Part shown: in pieces, positions 24,447 to 32,523 of the stretch | Layout: every line of letters starts with the position of its first letter | Position numbering within the stretch: position 1 is the first letter of the stretch | The notes under the pieces: model-generated | The model's input: the letters and a program-made list of their open reading frames with translations, nothing else | What the model was told of the DNA's origin: nothing | Databases searched by the model: none | Made by a program: the position numbers and the translations under genes | Origin: Ferrimonas sp048263965 | Lineage (GTDB): Bacteria; Pseudomonadota; Gammaproteobacteria; Enterobacterales; Shewanellaceae | Direction: 5' to 3' | Assembly (NCBI RefSeq): GCF_048263965.1 | Contig: NZ_JBLXDO010000003.1 | Span: 1 to 64,000, forward strand | DNA length: 64,000 nucleotides

Positions 24447-24505
24447 CCCCGTCACCTACCTGGTGGTTTGTCGTTGAAGGTTTTTGGGGTATATAGGGGG
24501 TTTGG

Positions 24506-25462
24506 ATGTCGGTATCGGACCCTTTCATGCGCCATAATCTCAACCAGCTCAGGGTGCTTAGTGCGCTGCTTCATACCCCTAATCTGACCCGGGTGGGAGA
24601 GGCGTTGCACATGACCCAGTCGGCGGTCAGCAAGACCCTGGCCCAGCTTCGCGACGACTTTCAGGACCCCTTGCTGATTCGTGATGGCCAGCGTTATCTG
24701 CTGACCCCAAGGGCTGACGAACTGAAGCAGGTTCTTCCCGAGATGATGAAGCAGCTGGAGGGGCTCTATCAGCCACCCGCATTCGACCCAGCCCAGTGTC
24801 AGCGCACTTTTGTGTTTGCCTCCTCCGATTACGTTGCCCAGTTCATCTACCCCCTGATTGCCGCCGAGGTGGCTCGTCAGGCCCCCGGTGTGACCTTGAA
24901 GTACCGGTTGTGGCAGCGAGAACAGGTGCATCAGCTGGCGGACCTGCCCATTGACCTGGTCTCTACCATTCTGGAGGAGGATGAAGTGCCCGAGAGCCTG
25001 TGCCATTGGCCCGGCGGGGAAGATGGGCTGGCGGTGGTATTGCGCCAGGATCACCCTCTGGCGACAGGGGAACTCAACCTCCACAGCTACCTGGCCAGTC
25101 GCCACCTGTTGGTGAGCGGGGGAGGGGATAAGGACACCCCGGTGGACCGCCATCTGGCAACCCTGGGCCATCGGCGGCAGATCTGGGCTGAAGTGCCCTT
25201 CTTTCAGGCGGCGGTGGGCATTCTGTGTCACTCAGACGCCCTGTTGACCACCCCGCTTCACATCGGGGTTCAGCTTGCCGAAAACGCCCCTCTGACCATT
25301 CGCCGCCTGCCCTTCATCCTGGCCAAGCAGGGCTACCGCATGTTGTGGCACCACAGGCTTGATCATGATCCGGCACATCGCTGGTTTCGAGAGCTTGCCC
25401 AGCCGCTGCTCGAAGGGCATCTGCGCAGCTATGTGGCCAAAGGGCATGAGCATTTGGAATGA
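24506..25462 (+). CDS. LysR-family transcriptional regulator
   Basis: DNA-binding regulator of 318 residues. The N-terminal helix-turn-helix (LNQLRVLSALLHTPNLTRVG then EALHMTQSAVSKTLAQLRDD) is canonical, and a PBP2-type effector domain follows, with the entry FVFASSDYVAQFIYPLIAAEV typical of the NodD/NahR-like branch. This branch often senses aromatic compounds, but the ligand is not determinable here. The next gene on the same strand is a LysE-family exporter 80 bases away, a common regulator-exporter arrangement. Confidence 0.9.
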   Translation: MSVSDPFMRHNLNQLRVLSALLHTPNLTRVGEALHMTQSAVSKTLAQLRDDFQDPLLIRDGQRYLLTPRADELKQVLPEMMKQLEGLYQPPAFDPAQCQRTFVFASSDYVAQFIYPLIAAEVARQAPGVTLKYRLWQREQVHQLADLPIDLVSTILEEDEVPESLCHWPGGEDGLAVVLRQDHPLATGELNLHSYLASRHLLVSGGGDKDTPVDRHLATLGHRRQIWAEVPFFQAAVGILCHSDALLTTPLHIGVQLAENAPLTIRRLPFILAKQGYRMLWHHRLDHDPAHRWFRELAQPLLEGHLRSYVAKGHEHLE

Positions 25463-25542
25463 CTGTGATGACTAGATATCTCTTTGTGGCATCTTCCCGG
25501 GGGATTATGCTGGAGACATTGAAGTACAGATAGGAAAGAGCA

Positions 25543-26154
25543 ATGAGTTTTACCACCTGGCTGCCCTTGGCCACCATCTGCATACTGGGCGCCATCAGCC
25601 CCGGGCCAAGCCTGGCCCTGGTGATCAACAACACCGTGCAAAGGGGCACGGCGACAGGCCTGAATACCGCCATTGGTCATGGCCTGGGTGTGGCCCTGTA
25701 TGCGCTGATCACCGCCATGGGGCTGGGGCTGATGATCAGCCAGACGCCCTGGTTGTTTCAGGGGCTGCAGTATGCCGGCGCCGCCTTCCTGCTCTATATG
25801 GCGTTTAACATCCTGAGGGCCAAGCCTGCTGCTGACACCGATGAGCCCAAGCCCCATAAAAGCCGGTTTGTTGGCTTTGGCGGTGGTTTTATGGTGGCCT
25901 TCCTCAACCCCAAGCTGGCGATCTTCTTCCTGGCCCTGTTCAGCCAGTTTGTTCGCGAAGACCTGACTATTGGGAATCAGCTGGTGATGATGGCCACCGC
26001 CGGCGGCATCGATGCCCTGTGGTATGCCGCCGTCGCCTTGGGGATCGGCCGCACTGGCCTGCTGGGTTGGCTTAAATCCAACGCCCTTTGGGTGGATCTG
26101 GCCAGCGCCCTGATTTTCATCGCCCTGGCCACAGCCGTGGTGCTGCGAAGCTGA
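25543..26154 (+). CDS. LysE/RhtB-family amino-acid or metabolite exporter
   Basis: Inner-membrane exporter of 203 residues with about six spans. The LysE-type signature ISPGPSLALVINNTVQRGTATGLN sits at residues about 17-40, and the central loop (KPAADTDEPKPHKSRF) precedes FVGGFMVAFLNPKLAIFFLAL-like sequence, in which NPK is the conserved family triad. Members export amino acids, homoserine lactones or similar compounds with proton or sodium motive force. It follows a LysR gene by 80 bases, which may be its regulator. Confidence 0.9.
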   Translation: MSFTTWLPLATICILGAISPGPSLALVINNTVQRGTATGLNTAIGHGLGVALYALITAMGLGLMISQTPWLFQGLQYAGAAFLLYMAFNILRAKPAADTDEPKPHKSRFVGFGGGFMVAFLNPKLAIFFLALFSQFVREDLTIGNQLVMMATAGGIDALWYAAVALGIGRTGLLGWLKSNALWVDLASALIFIALATAVVLRS

Positions 26155-26206
26155 AGATTTTTTCGATTAAAGTGAACAAGATTATCAGTGTGATCCAGAT
26201 AACAGA

Positions 26207-26222
26207 TGTGATTGAGCTCACT
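26207..26222 (+). promoter_or_regulatory. CRP-binding site upstream of the CydH-like gene
   Basis: TGTGA-TTGAGC-TCACT matches the CRP consensus TGTGA-N6-TCACA in nine of ten arm positions. A second, weaker copy, TGTGA-TCCAGA-TAACA, lies just upstream at 26189-26204. Both are 63-95 bases ahead of the ATG at 26285. Confidence 0.65.
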
Positions 26223-26284
26223 TGAGTCACCCATCACAGGGCGTAAGCTGGTGTCAACCGTTGTTGAGCTAAGGAGTGATGTTG

Positions 26285-26368
26285 ATGGACACTAACCTGA
26301 AATTCGCGCTGGGCGCCGTTGTCGGCTCTCTGGGCATGATCGTGGTGCTGGCTTCCTTTATCTTCTAA
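26285..26368 (+). CDS. ynhF: CydH/YnhF-like 27-residue membrane protein
   Basis: A tiny gene, MDTNLKFALGAVVGSLGMIV followed by VLASFIF. It resembles E. coli YnhF (MSTDLKFSLVTTIIVLG at its start), now also called CydH, an accessory subunit that closes an oxygen channel in cytochrome bd-I. Shared features are the M-x-T-x-LKF start, the single membrane span and the length of 27-29 residues. AAGGAG lies eight bases before the ATG at 26285; the ATG at 26279 is too close to it. A CRP site upstream and a terminator downstream show it is an independent unit. The function is transferred by similarity of a very short sequence, so it needs care. Confidence 0.75.
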   Translation: MDTNLKFALGAVVGSLGMIVVLASFIF

Positions 26369-26384
26369 GGAAGGCCAAAGCCGA

Positions 26385-26412
26385 ACAAAGCCGCCTCTAG
26401 GGCGGCTTTGTT
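26385..26412 (+). terminator. Terminator after the CydH-like gene
   Basis: ACAAAGCCGCC / GGCGGCTTTGT is an 11-bp stem with a 5-base loop. The tail is T/G mixed. It also faces the 3' end of the PIN-like gene on the other strand. Confidence 0.8.
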
Positions 26413-26428
26413 GTGTCTGGCGTAGGAC

Positions 26429-26971
26429 TCAGTTGTATTGAATGCTATCGCCGGAGAGACGAATAATTTTGTCGGCAATCAGCTGCTGGAACTGGTTCTG
26501 AATGGCGACATCGTTCCCCTGAATCTTCATATGGGCGGCAATATGGTTCTTCAGAGTAGCTATGGTTTTCGGCCGCTTGTTCTTGGGGATTGAGATCAGC
26601 AGTTGCAGCATCTTGTCTGGATTAAGCGGGGCAGTGCTTACGCGGACCTGGTTGCATTGGCGTCCATTGCTGCGGATATGGACAACCAGAGGGGTAAAGC
26701 CGTTGTCATTACTGATCACGTCAAAGGCGATATCCGGTGACTCCAGTGCATCAAACTTGCCCAGATAATAGCTCAGGTGAAAATCCAGATTATTGGATTG
26801 AATCTCTTGTACCTGGACAAGCGTCAGTTCTATGGGGGAGTGATACCGCTGGGTACCCAGGTCCACTTTGGGCTGTTTGGCGCCAACAAGCAGCACCACC
26901 TTGTCGTAGGCGCCGAGATCAACTTTATCCAGGCTGCCGATATTCTCATAATCGATGAATGCCCACTTCAT
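26429..26971 (-). CDS. PIN/NYN-like nuclease-fold protein
   Basis: A cytosolic protein of 180 residues starting at the ATG at 26971, which follows GGGAGGTGAGC. The opening MKWAFIDYENIGSL has the first acidic residue (Asp7) and Asn10 of the NYN/PIN fold, and later segments SPDIAFDVISNDNGFTPLVVHI and GRQCNQVRVSTAP fit the central D-x-D/N pattern of this group. A C-terminal region (about 130-180) looks like a small winged-helix or OST-HTH-like domain. These are usually RNA-binding or RNA-cleaving proteins. The function here is unknown. An upstream in-frame start (27019) has no ribosome site. Confidence 0.7.
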   Translation of the reverse strand: MKWAFIDYENIGSLDKVDLGAYDKVVLLVGAKQPKVDLGTQRYHSPIELTLVQVQEIQSNNLDFHLSYYLGKFDALESPDIAFDVISNDNGFTPLVVHIRSNGRQCNQVRVSTAPLNPDKMLQLLISIPKNKRPKTIATLKNHIAAHMKIQGNDVAIQNQFQQLIADKIIRLSGDSIQYN

Positions 26972-27126
26972 GCTCACCTCCCTGTGGCCCATAGTCTCTA
27001 GCCAGTAAGCATGGTACAAAGCTGGTAATTCAACAAAGTCCGCCTGATCGGCAAGGCTATTGAATTCCTTTCAGCCTATTGCGTCCTAAGGTTTGATTGG
27101 AATGGCTCAGTCAGAGCGATTAATGA

Positions 27127-27160
27127 CAAAAAAGCCCCTGAGAGTGGCTCCCAGGGGCTG
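27127..27160 (-). terminator. Terminator of the yjfL-ygiB-ygiC-type operon
   Basis: On the minus strand AGCCCCTG / CAGGGGCT surrounds a 10-base loop and is followed by six Ts, just after the ygiC-like stop. Confidence 0.9.
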
Positions 27161-27164
27161 TTAT

Positions 27165-28331
27165 TCAGGGCAGGATGATGTGGGGCACGAAGCGGGAGAG
27201 GTCCTGGGTGATCAGGCTCGAATCCTCCCGAACCGAGATGCCGGCGGCTTCATCTCCCACCAGCCAGGAGCCGATCAGGGCGTAGTCTTCGCCAAAGCGG
27301 GCGAGGGGATGGAACGCCTGGTAGATGACCCCCTCCTCACCATAAGGCCCGTCACTGTCTGCCACCGCCTGGCCTCCCTCGAGAATGCGCACATTGGCCC
27401 CCTCTCGGGAGTAGATGGGTTTCTCCACCAACTTGCTCTCACCGGCCAGGTGCAGCTCATCTGCGAAGTAGGCGGGCAGCAGGTTGGGGTGGTTGGGGAA
27501 CAGCTTCCACAGCATCGGCAGCAGCGCCTTGTTGGAGAGCACCGATTTCCAGCTGGGCTCCAGCCAGCGGGTCTGACTCTTGTCCAGGTGCTGGCCGAAC
27601 TCTTCTCTGAGCATAAACTCCCATGGGTAGAGCTTGAAGGCGGCATGCATGGGGCGATCCTGACCATCCACGAAGCCGCCCTGGGGAGTCAGGCCGATCT
27701 CCTCGATAAAGGTGAAGCAGGCGTTAAAACCCGCCTCTTCGGCGCAGTCCTGCAGGTACTGCACTGTGCCTCTGTCCTCGTCTGTGTCCTGACAGCAGGC
27801 GAAGTGCAGCGGCACCGGCGGCCAGCTCTTCTTTAGCTGGGCGAAGCGCTCAATCAACTTATCCTGGATGCTGTTGTACTGGTCACTGCCGATGGGCAGG
27901 GTGCCATCCTTGAGGCGGTCCTCCAGCCACAGCCACTGGAAAAAGGCGGACTCATACAGGCTGGTGGGGGTGTCGGCGTTGTTCTCCAGCATCTTGGCCG
28001 GACCGGTGCCGTCGTAGGCCAGATCCATACGGGCATAGAGAGAGGGATCCTTCAGGCGCCAGGAGCGAGCGATCATCTCCCAGTGCTCCCTGGGAATGGC
28101 GAATCTGGTCAGCAGCTCCTCGCTGGCCATCACCTTGTCCACCACCTCCAGGCACATCTGGTTGAGCTCTGTGGTCGGGTCTTCCAGATCCCGCTCTATC
28201 TGCTCCAGGGTAAAGGCGTAGTAGCGACTTTCATCCCAGTAGGGTTCGCCATACATGGTATGAAAATTAAAGCCATAGCTTTGGGCCTGGCTCTGCCAGT
28301 GGGCCCTGGGGGTTATGAGTTCACGACGCAT
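27165..28331 (-). CDS. ygiC: Glutathionylspermidine synthase-like ATP-grasp protein (YgiC/YjfC type)
   Basis: Cytosolic protein of 388 residues of the glutathionylspermidine synthase C-terminal-domain family. Characteristic segments are RSWRLKDPSLYARMDLAYDG, PAKMLENNADTPTSLYESAFFQWLWLEDRL (residues about 105-135 overall) and EKPIYSREGANVRIL near the C-terminus, part of the ATP-grasp fold. E. coli YgiC and YjfC are unlikely to make glutathionylspermidine and their true peptide-ligase product is unknown. The ATG at 28331 overlaps the stop of the DUF1190 gene (TGA/ATG within ATGA), so the two are coupled. It is the last gene of the operon. Confidence 0.88.
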   Translation of the reverse strand: MRRELITPRAHWQSQAQSYGFNFHTMYGEPYWDESRYYAFTLEQIERDLEDPTTELNQMCLEVVDKVMASEELLTRFAIPREHWEMIARSWRLKDPSLYARMDLAYDGTGPAKMLENNADTPTSLYESAFFQWLWLEDRLKDGTLPIGSDQYNSIQDKLIERFAQLKKSWPPVPLHFACCQDTDEDRGTVQYLQDCAEEAGFNACFTFIEEIGLTPQGGFVDGQDRPMHAAFKLYPWEFMLREEFGQHLDKSQTRWLEPSWKSVLSNKALLPMLWKLFPNHPNLLPAYFADELHLAGESKLVEKPIYSREGANVRILEGGQAVADSDGPYGEEGVIYQAFHPLARFGEDYALIGSWLVGDEAAGISVREDSSLITQDLSRFVPHIILP

Positions 28332-28993
28332 CAGCCGCCCCAGCCCCTTGAACTGCTTTTGGTGCTGCGGGCCTGGGTGGATTTTACCCGGGCAATCTTG
28401 CCAAAGCCGCCGCGCTGAGTCACCGTGGTGGCCTTCTTGGGGGTGAAGTTGTTGGGGGAGGTGCGCACCACCCGGTCGTTGGCCCGGCCTACGGTGTCTC
28501 CGGCGCCGGTCACCAGCTTGCCGTACATGGGCGAACGGGCGTTCTTGGAGCTGTAGAGCGGGGCTGAGCGGTATTTGCGGGAGGATCCACTCAGCATGCT
28601 GCCCATCATGTAGCCGTACATCATTGGCATAAACCAGCCACCACCGCCGCTGCTTTCGGCGTACTGGTCGCCGTCGGCCAGGGAGCCGGCAAACTCGCCG
28701 CCACCCATGCATTGATCGGCGCCGAACTCCAGCTCGCAGTCGTCCAGAGAGTTGAAGCGAGGGGCGGTTTCCTCGGCCAGGGCCATGGCTTCACCGAAGA
28801 CATCCCGGCACAGCTGCTCCTGATCCGGGTTGACCAGGATGCACTCCTCCGCAGTTTTGTAGACCTGGGCAGTTTCCTGCTTGGGGGCAGGGCTGCAGCC
28901 GGACAGCATCAGGGAGACACTGACCGCGGCGGCCGTCGGTGCCGTGGCCTGTTTCTTAAATCTTGGGGAGAGGACAGAACGACTTCGTTTCAC
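28331..28993 (-). CDS. ygiB: DUF1190 lipoprotein (YgiB/YjfM type)
   Basis: Predicted lipoprotein of 220 residues. The signal SVSLMLSGC places the lipidated Cys at about residue 33, after a basic N-terminus. Two Cys-containing strands, TAEECILVNPDQEQLCRDVF and SLDDCELEFGADQC, form the conserved DUF1190 core, where paired disulfides are likely. The C-terminal third is Gly/Ser/Arg-rich low-complexity sequence (SSGGGGWFMPMMYGYMMG and onward). E. coli carries similar genes as ygiB-ygiC and yjfM-yjfC. It starts 9 bases after the DUF350 gene and overlaps the next gene. Confidence 0.87.
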   Translation of the reverse strand: MKRSRSVLSPRFKKQATAPTAAAVSVSLMLSGCSPAPKQETAQVYKTAEECILVNPDQEQLCRDVFGEAMALAEETAPRFNSLDDCELEFGADQCMGGGEFAGSLADGDQYAESSGGGGWFMPMMYGYMMGSMLSGSSRKYRSAPLYSSKNARSPMYGKLVTGAGDTVGRANDRVVRTSPNNFTPKKATTVTQRGGFGKIARVKSTQARSTKSSSRGWGG

Positions 28994-29002
28994 AATCTGC
29001 TC

Positions 29003-29419
29003 CTAGTAGCTCATGCAGGCCGCATTGAGAAGGCCTACACAGATGTTAATGGCAGCCAGCACGATGGCGGCGGCGATGTTGTTTTGCTCGATCTTTTCCA
29101 CCAGGCCGGGAAGGATCACCAGCCTTACTACGGTGAAGGCCAGCAGTTGGGCCACCAGGGCAACGCCAGCCCAGAGGACGTAATCCACCAGGGAGACTGA
29201 GTTGGCCGCCGCAGCAGCCAGGGCCAGGGTAAAGCCAATCAGGGCACCACCAATGCCGATACCCGCCGCCTGGTTCTGTTCCTGTTTCACCAAGCCCCAC
29301 TCATCATAGGGAGTCAGAGCAGAGTAGATCACCTTGAACAGGGCGATCAGGCCCAGGCCGATCACCAGGTAGGTAAAGAAGGGGCCAATTCCGGCCAGAG
29401 AGTCAGTCAGCATATCCAT
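29003..29419 (-). CDS. yjfL: DUF350 membrane protein (YjfL type)
   Basis: Inner-membrane protein of 138 residues with four predicted spans at about 12-32, 48-70, 80-100 and 113-133. The family marks are EWGLVKQEQNQAAGIGIGGA and the paired small-residue helices. DUF350 proteins occur in pairs of spans and are of unknown function. With the DUF1190 and GspS-like genes downstream it reproduces the E. coli yjfL-yjfM-yjfC order, so the three likely work together at the envelope. Confidence 0.87.
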   Translation of the reverse strand: MDMLTDSLAGIGPFFTYLVIGLGLIALFKVIYSALTPYDEWGLVKQEQNQAAGIGIGGALIGFTLALAAAAANSVSLVDYVLWAGVALVAQLLAFTVVRLVILPGLVEKIEQNNIAAAIVLAAINICVGLLNAACMSY

Positions 29420-29473
29420 ATGTGTATCCAGTTGGTCGAAACGATTATTGTAAACAAAAGGTTGGGGTGGGCG

Positions 29474-29953
29474 CTAACCCCGGGTAACCCCGTGGCTCAG
29501 GACATGAGCGCCATCAAAATAATCCCCGATTCTGCGGCTCTTCAAAAGGTACCAGCCAAACCAGAAACTGGCTAACAGGGGCAGGCTTTGATAAAGACCG
29601 ATCTCCCCCCGAAGGTGCAGGACCCCGGAAAGTTGCAGGGCCAGGTCAACCAGCCAGTTGGCCAGCAGCAACCAGCGGCCATAACGCCAGAGTGTTGCCA
29701 GGGCAGGGCGTTCGTCGCTCTTGAACCGGCCGCAGACCATCAGAACCACCACAGGTAATCCCGAGGCCAGACCAAGGTAAAAGTGGTGGGTATCAGGGTA
29801 AAACAGCGCCAGAATATCCGATCCCGTCGTCCGGCTGGCGGCGGCGATGGCGAGGAGCAGCCAGGTACGGGCGAAGAATGCCAACAAAAGATAGAGCCAT
29901 ACCGGTGCCTTGAGGCTGCCGTGTTGGTCGTATGCGTGTATTGGGTAATTCAA
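29474..29953 (-). CDS. DUF2919 membrane protein (YfeZ type)
   Basis: Integral membrane protein of 159 residues with about four spans. The start MNYPIHAYDQHGSLKAPVWLYLLLAFFAR carries the YDxxGxLKxPxxLW pattern I associate with DUF2919 (E. coli YfeZ); the charged residues WRYGRWLL and YLLKSRRIGDYF near the end also fit. No function is known for the family. It precedes the DUF350 operon on the same strand by 55 bases and could be co-transcribed. Confidence 0.8.
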   Translation of the reverse strand: MNYPIHAYDQHGSLKAPVWLYLLLAFFARTWLLLAIAAASRTTGSDILALFYPDTHHFYLGLASGLPVVVLMVCGRFKSDERPALATLWRYGRWLLLANWLVDLALQLSGVLHLRGEIGLYQSLPLLASFWFGWYLLKSRRIGDYFDGAHVLSHGVTRG

Positions 29954-30095
29954 TGGGGTATCTCTTTGCTGGCTCTTGAATAAGGAGTGGGGGCGCTAGT
30001 AAGGTTTTTCAATAGTAAGAATATAAGTGAATGGAATATGAACAAGGGATGACAACGGACTATGATTGGTTCGACCTGTTTGGCAAGGATGCACT

Positions 30096-30476
30096 ATGAA
30101 ACCCAGATTCGAAGGGGGCAGCACTCTGTTGGTGCGGATCCCTCCCCACGAATTCCCCCAGACCCTGAGCTTCTATCGGGATATCCTCCAGCTCGAGGAG
30201 GACGTCAGTTTCAGCAAGCCCTCTCTTGGTGCCCATGCATTCTGCTTTGGTGCTTTGCGCTTGGTCCTGTGTGAAGTGGATTGCATCAGCCGTACAGAGA
30301 TATGGTTGCACCTGGCCACCGCAGATGAGGCCGATGCCGCTTTCTACCTGGCTCAGCATGGTGTGGTACGCCGGGACGAGATTGCGCCTTTGCCCGAAGG
30401 GGACAAGGGGTTCTGGATAAGCGCTCCGGGTGGCCTGATTCACCTGGTCAGCAACCTGGGCCATCCTTTAAGCTGA
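30096..30476 (+). CDS. VOC-superfamily (glyoxalase-fold) protein
   Basis: A cytosolic protein of 126 residues from the ATG at 30096 (AAGGA seven bases before). It shows the paired beta-alpha-beta-beta-beta modules of the vicinal oxygen chelate fold: LLVRIPPHEFPQTLSFYRDI in the first half and WLHLATADEADAAFYLAQHG in the second. The usual metal ligands (His/Glu at strand ends) are incomplete: Glu in LVLCEVD and His in LIHLVSN could serve. Substrate is unknown; the family includes glyoxalase I, ring-cleaving dioxygenases and resistance proteins. Monocistronic. Confidence 0.75.
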   Translation: MKPRFEGGSTLLVRIPPHEFPQTLSFYRDILQLEEDVSFSKPSLGAHAFCFGALRLVLCEVDCISRTEIWLHLATADEADAAFYLAQHGVVRRDEIAPLPEGDKGFWISAPGGLIHLVSNLGHPLS

Positions 30477-30484
30477 CCGGGCAT

Positions 30485-30510
30485 AAAAAAGCCGGACACT
30501 GTCCGGCTTT
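30485..30510. terminator. Bidirectional terminator between the VOC gene and nth
   Basis: AAGCCGGAC / GTCCGGCTT with loop ACT, flanked by an A-run to the left and TT to the right, so it works best on the minus strand for nth. Confidence 0.88.
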
Positions 30511-30514
30511 GCTG

Positions 30515-31156
30515 TTATTCGTCTGGGTAGATCTTCTCTTTAAACTCGCACAGATCTTCGATGATGCAGCTTCCGCACCTGGGTTTTCGTGCCAGGCAGG
30601 TGTAGCGTCCGTGCAGAATCAGCCAGTGATGCACGTCCACCTTGAACTCGGCAGGCACCACCTTCAGCAGCTTCTGTTCCACCTGGTCCACATTTTTACC
30701 CATGGCAAACTTGGTGCGGTTGGACACCCGGTAGATGTGGGTGTCTACGGCGATGGTGGGCCAGCCAAAGGCGGTGTTCAGCACAACGTTGGCCGTTTTG
30801 CGACCCACCCCGGGCAGTGCTTCCAGTGCCCCCCTGTCTTCGGGGACTTCACCGCCGTGCTTATCCACCAGGATCTGCGCCGCCTTGATGACGTTCTCCG
30901 CCTTGGTGTTATACAGGCCTATGGTTTTGATGTACTCCTTCACACCCTCAGCCCCCAGATCCAGCATCGCCTGGGGCGTGTTGGCGGCGGGGAAGAGGTT
31001 GCGGGTGGCCTTGTTGACGCTCACATCGGTAGCCTGGGCGGACAGAGCCACCGCCACCAGCAACTCATAAGGATTCGAGAACTCCAGTTCCGTGGTGGGG
31101 TGAGGATTGTTGTCCCTGAGCCGGGTCAGGATCTCCAGCCGTTTCTCTTTATTCAT
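30515..31156 (-). CDS. nth: Endonuclease III
   Basis: DNA N-glycosylase and AP lyase for oxidised pyrimidines in base-excision repair, 213 residues. The helix-hairpin-helix LPGVGRKTANVVL contains the catalytic Lys120, and the catalytic Asp lies in VDTHIYRVSNR. The iron-sulfur loop C-LARKPR-C-GS-C-IIEDL-C puts cysteines at 187, 194, 197 and 203, the same numbers as in E. coli. It follows rnfE by 45 bases as the last gene of the rnf unit, the arrangement also seen in E. coli (rsxABCDGE-nth). Confidence 0.97.
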   Translation of the reverse strand: MNKEKRLEILTRLRDNNPHPTTELEFSNPYELLVAVALSAQATDVSVNKATRNLFPAANTPQAMLDLGAEGVKEYIKTIGLYNTKAENVIKAAQILVDKHGGEVPEDRGALEALPGVGRKTANVVLNTAFGWPTIAVDTHIYRVSNRTKFAMGKNVDQVEQKLLKVVPAEFKVDVHHWLILHGRYTCLARKPRCGSCIIEDLCEFKEKIYPDE

Positions 31157-31201
31157 TATGTGTTTGCGTTCCCTGTTCAGAGCCTGTTCTTTTTCTCCGG
31201 A

Positions 31202-31894
31202 TCAATTGGTGACCCGGGCACGCTCAATCTTAACGGCTTCCTTTTTCTGGGCAAAGGCCGATTCGACCTTGTCATTCAGGGCGTTTTTAGCTGCGATGAG
31301 CAGACCCATGGCGATAAAGGCGCCAGGTGGCAGCAGCGCCAGCAGGAAGGGACTTTGCACCTGCCACAGTTCAATGCGAAGTGCGGTGGCCCAGTCCCCC
31401 AGCAACAGCTCGGCGCCATCGAACAGGGTGCCCTGACCCAGGAGTTCACGCACCCCGCCCAGCAGGCACAGCACCAGCAGGAAGCCCAGGGACATCATCA
31501 GGCCATCGAAGGCGGCGTGAGCCACCGAGTTCTTGGAAGCGAAGGCTTCTGCACGGCCGATGATGACGCAGTTGGTCACAATCAGAGGCAGGAAGATCCC
31601 CAAAGACAGGTAGAGGCCATAGGCATAGGCGTTTACCAGCAACTGCACACAGGTCACCAGGGCAGCGATGATCATCACGTAGATGGGGATGCGCACCTCA
31701 TCGGGAATCCCTTTGCGCAAACCGGCCACCAGCATGTTGGATGCGATCAGCACCACCATGGTGGCCAGTCCCAGGCCCAGGGCATTGGTCAGGGTGTTGC
31801 TCACCGCCAACAGGGGACAGAGTCCCAGCAATTGCACCAGGCCCGGGTTGTTCTTCCACAAGCCTTGCCAGGCGATCTCTTTGAGTTGACTCAT
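31202..31894 (-). CDS. rnfE: Rnf/Rsx complex subunit E
   Basis: Membrane subunit of 230 residues of the ion-translocating ferredoxin:NAD oxidoreductase, homologous to NqrD. Six spans are predicted; the family segment GLCPLLAVSNTLTNALGLGLA is at the start and ITNCVIIGRAEAFAS in the middle, where Cys residues bind the intramembrane iron-sulfur cluster with RnfA. The ATG at 31894 overlaps the rnfG stop as ATGA; the upstream start at 31909 is not needed. In E. coli the same complex (Rsx) keeps SoxR reduced. Confidence 0.95.
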   Translation of the reverse strand: MSQLKEIAWQGLWKNNPGLVQLLGLCPLLAVSNTLTNALGLGLATMVVLIASNMLVAGLRKGIPDEVRIPIYVMIIAALVTCVQLLVNAYAYGLYLSLGIFLPLIVTNCVIIGRAEAFASKNSVAHAAFDGLMMSLGFLLVLCLLGGVRELLGQGTLFDGAELLLGDWATALRIELWQVQSPFLLALLPPGAFIAMGLLIAAKNALNDKVESAFAQKKEAVKIERARVTN

Positions 31895-32523
31895 CGTTTC
31901 TCTCCACACTGGGGGGCAGAGGGGATCTCTTCTTTAAAACGGCGCACGTAATTCAGGGTGTTACGAACCGCCTTGGTGTAGGCGCGAGGGGTAATGGTGG
32001 CCCCGGTAAACTGGTCAAACTCGCCCCCATCCTTCTTGACGCTGATGCGCTTGTCCTTCTCATCTTTTAGACGATAACCGACGAAACTCAGCACCCAGTC
32101 TGACTTGCGCAGCTCAATGCCATCGCCCAGGCCGGGGGTTTCCTTATGGCTGAGGGTGCGGACCCCCAGCAGGTTCTCGTTCCAGTCGATGCCCACGATC
32201 AGGTGGATATCGCCGTTGTAGCCGTCGGGAGCCGTGGTCTCCAGGGCCAGGCCGACAGGGCGGCCCTCCTTGAGAGCCACGAAGGCGCGCTGAGGCTCTT
32301 CACTGCCCAGGTACTGATGACTGGTGATCAGGTGGCAGCTTTGATGCAGGGGGATGTCATACTCCTCTGCGGGCAGAATCTGGTGCAGGGTTTTCAGCAG
32401 TTGCTTCTGCTGCTGCTCGTATATCCGGTCTTCGGTGAGCTGATGCGTCACCGCCACCAGGGCAGTAGCCGCCATGCCAAACAGCGCCAGCACCAGACCA
32501 TTACGTTTCATGGAGTTCAGCAT
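31891..32523 (-). CDS. rnfG: Rnf/Rsx complex subunit G (covalent FMN)
   Basis: Periplasmic flavoprotein subunit of 210 residues with one N-terminal anchor (about 8-26). The flavinylation motif FTGATITPRAY is intact and puts the FMN-bearing Thr at residue 178. It passes electrons along the Rnf chain between RnfD and the other subunits. The start overlaps the rnfD stop (TAATG) and the end overlaps rnfE, so the genes are translationally coupled. Confidence 0.95.
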   Translation of the reverse strand: MLNSMKRNGLVLALFGMAATALVAVTHQLTEDRIYEQQQKQLLKTLHQILPAEEYDIPLHQSCHLITSHQYLGSEEPQRAFVALKEGRPVGLALETTAPDGYNGDIHLIVGIDWNENLLGVRTLSHKETPGLGDGIELRKSDWVLSFVGYRLKDEKDKRISVKKDGGEFDQFTGATITPRAYTKAVRNTLNYVRRFKEEIPSAPQCGEKR

